A stretch of 13,618 bases of DNA from an uncultured Clostridia bacterium. GTDB lineage: Bacteria > Bacillota > Clostridia > Christensenellales > Aristaeellaceae. Below, piece by piece: positions 1 to 5,974 of this stretch. The notes under the pieces are model-generated. The model saw only the letters and a program-made list of their open reading frames with translations. It made no database searches and was not told where the DNA came from. The stretch's first letter is position 1. Each line of letters opens with the position of its first letter. The DNA lies in assembly GCA_945877525.1 (NCBI GenBank), contig CAMDVP010000056.1, positions 1 through 13,618 of the forward strand, read 5' to 3'. Both the position numbers and the translations under genes were made by a program.

Positions 1-43
1 CTGAACCTGAAACAATTTATCAAGTACTTTTTCATTTTTTCAG

Positions 44-79
44 AAAAAGGCGGGAAATCCAGCAACGGACTCCCCGCCT
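44..79 (-). terminator. Intrinsic terminator of the sigma/secreted/ABC operon
   Basis: Positions 67-79 and 48-60 form a 13-bp stem with two G-U wobbles (minus strand AGGCGGGGAGTCC with GGATTTCCCGCCT) around the loop GTTGCT. A T-run follows at once on the minus strand (48-44). It lies 38 bases past the stop of the ABC ATPase gene and is a textbook rho-independent terminator for the whole minus-strand operon. Between it and the gene there is only a 12-bp palindrome, ATCATATATGAT, at 86-97. Bases 1-43 are AT-rich and I see no feature in them. Confidence 0.88.
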
Positions 80-116
80 AACGTTATCATATATGATCTC
101 CATAACAATTCCTGTG

Positions 117-755
117 TTACACCGGATTGACAAGATGCAGGGAACCGTTGGTCATTTCATATACCATATCACACGCTTGTTGAATATCAAAAGCGCTATG
201 ACTGGCAAGAATGATCGTTTTCCCTTGGGCTTTTTGTTGTTGTAGCAACTCATGGATGTCCCGTACACTATCCTTGTCCAGACCATTGAACGGTTCATCC
301 AGAATAAGGATTTGCGGATCTTCCATGATCGCTTGGGCAATGCCAAGTCTCTGCCGCATTCCAAGGGAATATTTGCCCACGGTTTTCTTTTCATCGGGGT
401 CCAGCCCCACCATGCGAATCACTTCATCGATGCGTTCCTTCGTTGCTTTGCCGGAAATACTGGCAAGTATAGAAAGGTTGCGCCGGGCGTGATAATGGGA
501 AAGAAATCCGGGCGTTTCAATGATGATCCCCGTAGATGGAGCGAAGTCGGAGTCCTTGCCGATCACCTTGCCGTCTATGGTAACCGTTCCGCTGGTAGGC
601 TTAGTGAAGCCACAAATGCACCGCATCAGCGTCGTTTTTCCGCAGCCATTAGGACCGACAAGCCCATAGATCGTATGATCCTCAAAGGTAATACTTACAT
701 CATGCAGAACAGTCTGCTTACCAAACTGCTTACTTAAATGACGTATAGCAATCAT
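117..755 (-). CDS. ABC transporter ATP-binding protein, lantibiotic-immunity (LanF/BcrA) type
   Basis: A 212-residue cytoplasmic ATPase that would drive the two permeases encoded just upstream. Visible motifs are Walker A GPNGCGKT (34-41), signature LGMRQR (131-136), Walker B ILILDEP with catalytic Glu154 (149-155), and the switch His186 in ASHS. Where most ABC ATPases have the Q-loop glutamine, this protein has Glu80 in GIIIETPGF. Such an 'E-loop' is a known mark of lantibiotic-immunity ATPases (LanF), which expel bacteriocins from the membrane. The start is the ATG at 755, because GGAGG sits 8 bases upstream; an in-frame ATG at 761 is only 2 bases from that site, and the ATG at 815 would overlap the upstream gene. 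It starts 19 bases after the permease stop and is last in the operon. The family call is firm. The substrate is inferred and could be another membrane-active peptide. Confidence 0.9.
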   Translation of the reverse strand: MIAIRHLSKQFGKQTVLHDVSITFEDHTIYGLVGPNGCGKTTLMRCICGFTKPTSGTVTIDGKVIGKDSDFAPSTGIIIETPGFLSHYHARRNLSILASISGKATKERIDEVIRMVGLDPDEKKTVGKYSLGMRQRLGIAQAIMEDPQILILDEPFNGLDKDSVRDIHELLQQQKAQGKTIILASHSAFDIQQACDMVYEMTNGSLHLVNPV

Positions 756-774
756 CACCATTTCCTCCAATTCC

Positions 775-1632
775 TTATTTCTGATCAAAGAAAGAAAAAT
801 CGGTATGCAGAGCAATTCGATAGAGAATGATAATCAAGCCTATATCCACGGCAAGATAACCTATCAACACGGCCCCTAAATGGCTTAATTCTCCTCCAAC
901 ACATTTTGAAACAATCGCTCCTAACGAGTTAAAATCTGTTGGCAGCACCAGCCAGGACGGGAGACATTCTGTTAATAGCGTTGTTGGAGCAAGCAGAATA
1001 AAACCGTATAGCGAAGGGGCAAGCATCGGATGCCCCATCATGCTGCAAAGGAGAATAACCAATACCATCGTGTACCAGAAAAAGAACATGGGTATTGCGG
1101 ATATGAGACAAGCAGACCAGGGTGTAAACTGACTGCGAATATAGGCGGGAATGAAAGATTCTTCTTGCTCATAGTATCCTGCCGCAATGAACTCATTGTC
1201 GGTGAATGTATTACCCAGCGGGCTATCAGGAAAAACAACCAGCATATAGGTCATGCTGAGCAGCAGAATCGTCAGCAAGACCATAAAAGCACAATACAGA
1301 CACTGCGAAATGATCCATTTGCGCCGATTAGAACGAATCAGCATCATATGTTGAAATGGAATCCTGCGGGGAATCTCACTGACCATGACCAAGAAAAGGA
1401 GACTCCCCATGTTGTAGAAACTGTTATAGAGCTTTACAAACAACTTCTCAGGAAGTGTCAGAGGCAGCTCCATGTTCGCCGCCCAAAAACCAGCTTGGTC
1501 AACCACGCCCTGCATGATGCAATACACCACCATACAAACGATCATGGACAGAACACGGGGCGAATTGACCCAAGCGTCAAGGTTGGAAAGCGCCATTTGG
1601 GTAACGGCATATTTGCGCTTCATCTTAGCCAT
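775..1632 (-). CDS. ABC-2-type membrane permease subunit, 285 aa
   Basis: A multi-spanning membrane protein with about six hydrophobic segments. From the N-terminus these are near VLSMIVCMVVYCIMQGVV, GSLLFLVMVSE, a long pair around LYCAFMVLLTILLLSM, then ACLISAIPMFFFWYTMVLVILLC, YGFILLAPTTLL and the C-terminal LIGYLAVDIGLIIILY. The basic N-terminus (MAKMKRKY) suggests a cytoplasmic start. The ATG at 1632 is chosen because GGAGG lies 7 bases upstream; a longer in-frame start at 1656 lacks this. It overlaps the end of the preceding permease gene by 8 bases, implying translational coupling. The size and pairing with a second permease and a LanF-like ATPase match LanE/LanG-type transporters. No sequence motif proves the substrate. 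Confidence 0.8.
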   Translation of the reverse strand: MAKMKRKYAVTQMALSNLDAWVNSPRVLSMIVCMVVYCIMQGVVDQAGFWAANMELPLTLPEKLFVKLYNSFYNMGSLLFLVMVSEIPRRIPFQHMMLIRSNRRKWIISQCLYCAFMVLLTILLLSMTYMLVVFPDSPLGNTFTDNEFIAAGYYEQEESFIPAYIRSQFTPWSACLISAIPMFFFWYTMVLVILLCSMMGHPMLAPSLYGFILLAPTTLLTECLPSWLVLPTDFNSLGAIVSKCVGGELSHLGAVLIGYLAVDIGLIIILYRIALHTDFSFFDQK

Positions 1633-2410
1633 AAATAGCCCTCCATTTGACCCCAATCATATAAATCAAAGTAAATACCAGCAATAGCAGCGCGTCATAG
1701 GACAATGATTGAATGACAATGGAAATCGTTAATGCGTCATTGTACAGGTCTGCGGCATAGGGAATACGGATGCCAGTTAAGAGGTATATCGTGCGTGAGT
1801 TAAGTACAAAGTACACGAAAGTCGGTAAAGAAACGGTCATCCATTTATCAGGAATCCATATAGAAACAGCCAAACCTAACGTACTCCATACGCCACCTGT
1901 AAGTGCTATTGCAAAGCCCACCCATAAGACGATTGGTAAACCATGAAGACAACTGAGCCAAGGAGCATAGATGCAATCCTCTGAGAAGGGGATTTCATGT
2001 GAACCATAAATCTCTGGCATGGAGGGTAGTGCTATAAGATGGCATAATGCAGCATGGGCTAAAAATGCGCTCCCAACACATAGGCCACTAACAATGAAAT
2101 TCGTTGTGATCTGTTGAATGGCATAACGCATTGTATTGGAGCGAATGAGCCGCAGCTCCATAAACCCTGAGCGTATTTCATCAACTTGCGTTGATGCAAA
2201 GGCCGTACACACGCAAAACGGAAATAGCAGAGATACGCCGCCGAAGAAAATAGGCATCAAAGACAGCTGAAGCGCAGACGGCTGGCCGATGACACCCCAA
2301 TCTCTGCTTGCAACCCATTCGGGCATGGATAGTCCGAGAAACGAAAGAAACATGATCCCGAAAGCAATCCAGAATCCACTCGATGTTAAGGCATGATAGA
2401 ATCTTTTCAT
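1625..2410 (-). CDS. ABC-2-type membrane permease subunit, 261 aa
   Basis: A second multi-pass membrane protein, with segments around FWIAFGIMFLSFLGL (12-26), LSLMPIFFGGVSLLFPFCVCTAF, NFIVSGLCVGSAFLAHAALCHL, PIVLWVGFAIALTGGVWSTLGLAV, a stretch near VSLPTFVYFVLN, and the C-terminal ALLLLVFTLIYMIGV. The short motif FMELRLIRSNTMRY after the second segment parallels MMLIRSNRRKW in the other permease. This conserved cytoplasmic RSN element after the second or third helix suggests the two subunits are distant paralogues forming a heterodimer. AAGGAG lies 8 bases before the ATG at 2410. The gene starts 15 bases after the upstream secreted-protein stop. Family assignment rests on topology and neighbours, not on a recognised signature. 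Confidence 0.78.
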   Translation of the reverse strand: MKRFYHALTSSGFWIAFGIMFLSFLGLSMPEWVASRDWGVIGQPSALQLSLMPIFFGGVSLLFPFCVCTAFASTQVDEIRSGFMELRLIRSNTMRYAIQQITTNFIVSGLCVGSAFLAHAALCHLIALPSMPEIYGSHEIPFSEDCIYAPWLSCLHGLPIVLWVGFAIALTGGVWSTLGLAVSIWIPDKWMTVSLPTFVYFVLNSRTIYLLTGIRIPYAADLYNDALTISIVIQSLSYDALLLLVFTLIYMIGVKWRAIYG

Positions 2411-2425
2411 AGCGATAGCTCCTTA

Positions 2426-3613
2426 TTACTGCCATGGAATCAGGCTCGGAGCGTCATAAGCACGATTCTTGTTTGACTTCCAAGGGTCAATGAGTTCGCC
2501 AGTCTGAGCATTGATATATACATTTGCGTATTCAGAGGGTGTGCTGGTCAGGATCGTCATTGCAGTACGGTAATCAGCCGCTGCATTTGTAAAAAGCTCA
2601 CCCTCAATTACCCATGTGGGCATCAGCTTATAGGTGTTCGTCTGGTCAAGCCAAACCACATAACCAAGCCGCAGGGAATCAACTGTTCGGAGTTGCCCAG
2701 CGTTAATTAACTGTTCAGCAGTCTGAATCACAGCATCTAAACTACAGAAAGGGACGTCCTCGGCGATCAAGTCAGTAACGGAAATTAACTTGAGTTGCAG
2801 ACTTCTGTATAGCTCCTCACTGCCAATGTTACGCATACCTTGCGTAATGCAAATGCCGCCTAAAACCCCCTTGCTTTCATCTTTCATGCCAGCGCCTTTG
2901 TAGTCAGCATATCCTTGATAGCCATAGCCCAGGACGGGTATGCCACCAATCGTCTGATCAAAATAGGCAAAAAGACAACCTTGAAAATTTGGGTCATCCC
3001 GAACCTTTTCATAATCGTTGATCGCTTTGTCTTTCTCATACTTTCCGGGGTCAATATGAGCGTGAAGCCAGTGGGGAGTCAGCTCAATAGCTTTATCTGA
3101 AAAGAATGTCTGAATGCACTCCGCCATAAAGCTTTCGGCATCGCGCATCGTGGATGGATTATTCACACTGTAGGCCGTATCCATGTCAAAGTGTCCGTAT
3201 CGGAGCACCAGCGCACACGGTTCTCCAAAGCTTTCCAGTATCGTGCCGTTTTTTCGCGCGGTTGCTTGCCATTGCCGCTGAATGGAACGATTGGGCCAGT
3301 CATAACGGAAGAAACCAGGATCGTTGACAGTCGCTGCTTCACCATACTCAGCCATATCGTTTTTAGATGTTGGCACACCATTCACTGGTTGCATATCTTC
3401 TGCATAGTAGCAAGGGAAAGTAGATACATTAGGGACAGCGATGTCAATATCAACAGTAACAGTCTCTCCTCGCGTAGTATGGTATGACTGATGCCAGCCT
3501 GTTTGCGCCTGATGATATACATCAGAGATAGAGAGCGTGGGTTGATCGGCAAAGGCCTGGGTAGAAGCTAACACGACCGCAAGGCAGCACATAGAAAGCA
3601 TCAGCTTTTTCAT
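2426..3613 (-). CDS. Secreted protein of unknown function, 395 aa
   Basis: Residues 1-22 form a typical Sec signal peptide (MKKLMLSMCCLAVVLASTQAFA) with predicted cleavage after AFA, before DQPTLS. There is no lipobox at the cleavage point. The mature part of about 370 residues is soluble and rich in Tyr, Asp and Thr. Its C-terminal stretch (approximately YKLMPTWVIEGEL followed by VYINAQTGELIDPW) resembles the PepSY/YycI-like fold seen in extracytoplasmic sensor or regulatory proteins, where 'INAxTGE' is a recurring end motif. AAGGAG lies 7 bases before the ATG at 3613. It lies between the small secreted gene and the permeases, so it may act outside the membrane as a sensor, substrate-binding or immunity partner of the transporter. 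I do not recognise a named family with confidence. Confidence 0.72.
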   Translation of the reverse strand: MKKLMLSMCCLAVVLASTQAFADQPTLSISDVYHQAQTGWHQSYHTTRGETVTVDIDIAVPNVSTFPCYYAEDMQPVNGVPTSKNDMAEYGEAATVNDPGFFRYDWPNRSIQRQWQATARKNGTILESFGEPCALVLRYGHFDMDTAYSVNNPSTMRDAESFMAECIQTFFSDKAIELTPHWLHAHIDPGKYEKDKAINDYEKVRDDPNFQGCLFAYFDQTIGGIPVLGYGYQGYADYKGAGMKDESKGVLGGICITQGMRNIGSEELYRSLQLKLISVTDLIAEDVPFCSLDAVIQTAEQLINAGQLRTVDSLRLGYVVWLDQTNTYKLMPTWVIEGELFTNAAADYRTAMTILTSTPSEYANVYINAQTGELIDPWKSNKNRAYDAPSLIPWQ

Positions 3614-3655
3614 TACTTTTCTCCTTTATTCTCCTATATTGTTGAACCTATACTG

Positions 3656-3695
3656 CCGATGGCAACCGGCCCTCGCAGGGGCCGATTACCATCGG
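3656..3695 (-). promoter_or_regulatory. Strong intercistronic hairpin between the two secreted-protein genes
   Basis: The outer arms CCGATGG (3656-3662) and CCATCGG (3689-3695) are perfectly complementary. Inner arms CGGCCC (3667-3672) and GGGCCG (3679-3684) enclose a very small loop. No T-run follows on the minus strand, so it is not a classical terminator. It starts three bases past the small gene's stop and lies upstream of the next gene's ribosome binding site. Plausible roles are a 3' stabiliser of the small gene's mRNA, an RNA processing point, or partial attenuation giving more of the small protein than of the downstream genes. Confidence 0.6.
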
Positions 3696-3698
3696 TGC

Positions 3699-3965
3699 TT
3701 ATTCAGGGTTACGGGCTGAGGTTGGGATCAGTGATACCGTGATTGTAACATCCAGACTATCAGAAGGAAGGATCGTACCTTTACAGTTAGCGGTATTACC
3801 ATCAGATGAAAGTTTTGCCTGAATGGTAGCTGTATGATCGTACATAAGCGAATATTCCGGGGGCATGCGCATACAAACTACCTGTTCAGCGTTTGCAGAG
3901 AGGGCAAATGTAGTGAGCAGCAGAAGAAAGATAATTCCTGTGAATACAGTCTTCATGGTACGCAA
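3699..3965 (-). CDS. Small secreted protein with TTG start, 88 aa
   Basis: A small exported protein. From the TTG at 3965 it reads MRTMKTVFTGIIFLLLLTTF and ends its signal peptide at about ALSANA, before EQVVCMR. The mature part is only about 60 residues with two cysteines and a short beta-rich region (ATIQAKLSSDG, then TANCKG, then LDVTITVSL). This resembles the start of a bacterial beta-sandwich repeat that then stops early. The TTG start is preferred because GGAGG lies 7 bases before it; the ATG three codons later would be 16 bases from any Shine-Dalgarno. That site is buried in a hairpin (see the next entry). The gene lies between the anti-sigma gene and the larger secreted protein. Its function is unknown; it could be a secreted ligand, a decoy, or a substrate of the transporter. 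Confidence 0.68.
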   Translation of the reverse strand: MRTMKTVFTGIIFLLLLTTFALSANAEQVVCMRMPPEYSLMYDHTATIQAKLSSDGNTANCKGTILPSDSLDVTITVSLIPTSARNPE

Positions 3966-4025
3966 AAGAAAACCTCCTTTGTAATGTCTTACACTTATAC
4001 AGACCACAAAGGAGGAAATTTTCTT
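3966..4025 (-). promoter_or_regulatory. Hairpin sequestering the Shine-Dalgarno of the small secreted gene
   Basis: In the minus-strand mRNA, CCTCCTTTGT (4015-4006) pairs perfectly with ACAAAGGAGG (3982-3973). That second arm is the Shine-Dalgarno of the gene starting at 3965. The stem can extend outward (AAGAAAA with TTTTCTT, with a 3-base bulge) and inward (GTCT with AGAC). A U-rich stretch follows the 3' arm, so the same element could also act as an attenuating terminator. It falls in the 86-base gap between the anti-sigma stop and the TTG start. A 7-base direct repeat CTTACAC occurs at 3988-3994 and 4023-4029. Structural complementarity is directly visible; the regulatory role is inferred. 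Confidence 0.72.
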
Positions 4026-4051
4026 ACACAGGAATGAAATTTTTTTATTTT

Positions 4052-4804
4052 TTACCTGATTTGCGTAACGCTTTCAGCCACTTTCAATGCCATCTGTTCA
4101 GATATATCTCGGAATGTCAATACAAAATATCGCGTCCCCTCCTTCCAATAGACATAGATTGTTGAGCCTTTGGTGCTGATGTAACCGAGTTGTCCATGTA
4201 TCATTATCTGCTTTATCTTTGCCCCTTCGGTATCAACCTGAACAACCGATCCTTCATCGAATTCAGCGAAAACAAACGCAGGAAGTAACGAATCCCCATG
4301 TGAATAGTCGATAGAATATGGCGTTGCAGATTTCTGTTTTAATCCTTCGGGAATATATGTGGGATAATAGCTGCCCTCCCATTCGTCAGGAATATTCACA
4401 TAATCAGTTTCGCTGGGAGCAAGGCTCAGCTTCGTATATTCGTCTGTTGTCTGAACGATCCAATGCAGAAGATATACGCGCACCGTCTCACTCGCTGCAA
4501 AGGCTGTACATCCTGCTAAAGTTATAGTCGCGATAATCGCAGCTGCCACACGACCTAAACGCGGGACTGTCTGCACGAGGAATCGACGCACCCGCGCCTT
4601 TCGGCTATGCTTCTCAATGATCGCTAAACAACGCGCGTCACACCGAGCAATCAATTCTTCATTCTCAGTAGATTCATCGCTTTTCGCTTCGATCTTTGCA
4701 AGGAGTTCGTTTGCTTCTTTCTCTAAAATGAGTTCACCGAACAGGTCATATGCTCGATCCTGAATGTCCTGAATTTCCTGTTGCCCGTTCCTCTTGCCTA
4801 ACAT
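4052..4804 (-). CDS. Membrane-anchored anti-sigma-like protein with DUF4367 domain, 250 aa
   Basis: It has a charged N-terminal cytoplasmic part of about 80 residues (LFGELILEKEANELLAKIEA), one transmembrane segment at about 85-105 (VAAAIIATITLAGCTAFA), and an extracellular C-terminal domain. That domain matches DUF4367 in layout: YYPTYIPEGL (147-155), then beta-rich sequence ending in ISEQMALKVAESVTQ. The pattern is typical of clostridial anti-sigma factors that hold an ECF-like sigma at the membrane and sense an outside signal. AAAGGAG lies 7 bases before the ATG at 4804, which follows the sigma stop by only 4 bases; an upstream in-frame ATG at 4858 would overlap the sigma gene and lacks such a site. 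No zinc-binding HxxxCxxC anti-sigma motif is visible, so the sigma-binding role is inferred from position and topology. Confidence 0.82.
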   Translation of the reverse strand: MLGKRNGQQEIQDIQDRAYDLFGELILEKEANELLAKIEAKSDESTENEELIARCDARCLAIIEKHSRKARVRRFLVQTVPRLGRVAAAIIATITLAGCTAFAASETVRVYLLHWIVQTTDEYTKLSLAPSETDYVNIPDEWEGSYYPTYIPEGLKQKSATPYSIDYSHGDSLLPAFVFAEFDEGSVVQVDTEGAKIKQIMIHGQLGYISTKGSTIYVYWKEGTRYFVLTFRDISEQMALKVAESVTQIR

Positions 4805-4808
4805 TCTA

Positions 4809-5429
4809 TTACTCCTTTGCGCTGCGGGAAGCTGCTTTCTCCAAATGCGCTTTTGCACGGCTAAGCGCTGTGTACACAGCGTTTGGCTTCATGTTCAGTT
4901 GATCAGCAATCTCCTCAATGCTGTAGCGATCAATATGCCGCATACGGATGAGTTCTTTTTCACGGCTGCTTAGATTCTCGAACGAATCAAGCAAGACCAT
5001 AGCATTTGCGCGATCAAACAAAACACCAACTCCACCATGCGTATCTGGAATTTGATTGATGACATCCTCCATGTCCACATCGTAACGCATGGCCTGTTCT
5101 TCACGGAGCTTTCGCATCCTTGTTCGGCATACGTTACTAATCGTATAGACCATATATAATGGCATTTTCTTACGCGGAACACGCAAAAAATCTTCGGAAT
5201 ATTTGCATAAGCGTTCCGCAGTAGCCGCTACTGCATCTTCCACCTCTGCATCATTTTTTCCAAAATATTCTCTGGCAACCTTAATGAACAAATTGCGGTA
5301 TGACAAATATAATTCCGTGATCGCTTCGCGGTCAGCATCGTTTTCTATAACAAGGAATACCAGTGGCACGATGCCTGAGTAGTTCATTGGATGATTCATG
5401 AGCCACCTCGTTTCAATCTCCCTTTTCAT
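4809..5429 (-). CDS. Sigma-70 family (ECF-like) RNA polymerase sigma factor, up to 206 aa
   Basis: A two-domain sigma factor. Region 2 lies at about 35-110 (ITELYLSYRNLFIKVA, then VEDAVAATAERLCKY, then YMVYTISNVCRTRMRK). Region 4 lies at about 143-200 (LENLSSREKELIRMRHIDRYSIEEIAD is its core, with the recognition helix around KPNAVYTALSRAK). There is no region 1.1 or 3, which fits the ECF class. It would direct RNA polymerase to its own regulon, probably including this operon. The start is uncertain: the ATG at 5429 has AAGGA 11 bases upstream, while the ATG at 5399 has GAGG 6 bases upstream, giving 196 residues. Homologues normally begin close to the LVFLVIEND segment, so the shorter form is possible. 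It is the first gene of the operon, 4 bases before its anti-sigma partner. Confidence 0.9.
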   Translation of the reverse strand: MKREIETRWLMNHPMNYSGIVPLVFLVIENDADREAITELYLSYRNLFIKVAREYFGKNDAEVEDAVAATAERLCKYSEDFLRVPRKKMPLYMVYTISNVCRTRMRKLREEQAMRYDVDMEDVINQIPDTHGGVGVLFDRANAMVLLDSFENLSSREKELIRMRHIDRYSIEEIADQLNMKPNAVYTALSRAKAHLEKAASRSAKE

Positions 5430-5493
5430 TTTCTGACATATCCTTTTTCCCTTGGGTACTTTCCTCTTGTGAGGCTTTGCAGTACTTATTCTA

Positions 5494-5521
5494 ATTATAT
5501 CATAAGGTGTGCTAAATTCAA
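5494..5521 (-). promoter_or_regulatory. SigA-type promoter of the sigma-factor operon
   Basis: On the minus strand a perfect TATAAT -10 box (5499-5494) lies 16 bases from a TTGAAT -35 box (5521-5516). It predicts a transcription start near 5487 and a leader of about 55 bases before the sigma gene. This looks like a housekeeping promoter, so basal expression of the sigma/anti-sigma pair would not need the alternative sigma itself. Confidence 0.72.
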
Positions 5522-5667
5522 TCCCTTAGCATGATGTGGCGCTATCAGCATATTCCTCCTCCCATTTGAGCTGGTAAGGTTGCTATAAAAGCAACAATAA
5601 TTTTCTCATAACTGTTGGCAAAGTGGTCATATTTCAATGTTTAGTCAGAGACTGCTCGTCTGTCTTG

Positions 5668-5862
5668 TCAAGCCGCAGATTGACGGACGGCATTCACAAT
5701 ATCCCTGCGAAGCATACGTTCAATCTTATCCTGCATGGTTTCTGCATTCGCTGTCGGGAAAAAGACCCGAACAACGAATGATCTGCCATCAATCACTTTT
5801 GTGTAGGTTGCGATAGACTGTTCCAATTCATTTTGACTGTTGTAGATCATCATATTTTCCAT
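5668..5862 (-). CDS. tnpW: Transposon-encoded TnpW family protein, 64 aa
   Basis: A short protein with the layout of TnpW from Tn4451-type elements: a polar N-terminus, then KVIDGRSFVVRVFFP and the conserved ETMQDKIERMLRRDI helix near the C-terminus. Its length is close to that family's usual 60-70 residues. Its molecular function is not established. I prefer the ATG at 5862, 10 bases after AGGAG; the ATG at 5871 is only 1 base from that site. The nearest upstream gene ends at 5975 and a terminator lies between, so TnpW may have its own weak promoter. It marks the tnpW end of the element. The 170 bases on its far side hold only a 6-bp hairpin at 5579-5595 and the sigma-gene promoter. Confidence 0.8.
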   Translation of the reverse strand: MENMMIYNSQNELEQSIATYTKVIDGRSFVVRVFFPTANAETMQDKIERMLRRDIVNAVRQSAA

Positions 5863-5922
5863 GACTGTCATTCTCCTTCAGAATTTGTCTTTGCAAAACT
5901 ATTCTCTGCAATTTGGGTATTG

Positions 5923-5951
5923 AAAAGCGACGGTCGATATGATCGTCGCTT
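5923..5951 (-). terminator. Intrinsic terminator after the AlbA_2 regulator gene
   Basis: Perfect 8-bp arms AAGCGACG (5925-5932) and CGTCGCTT (5944-5951) enclose an 11-base loop that is itself partly self-complementary. TTTTC follows on the minus strand. It lies 24 bases beyond the stop of the regulator gene at 5975 and should separate it from tnpW. Confidence 0.75.
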
Positions 5952-5974
5952 CATATGATTTTCGTTGAATGATA

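Noticed and set aside
1030..1638. A 202-residue plus-strand frame opposite the second permease
   Set aside because: Rich in His, Gln and Asn, as expected of antisense to a membrane protein, and it overlaps a well-supported gene.
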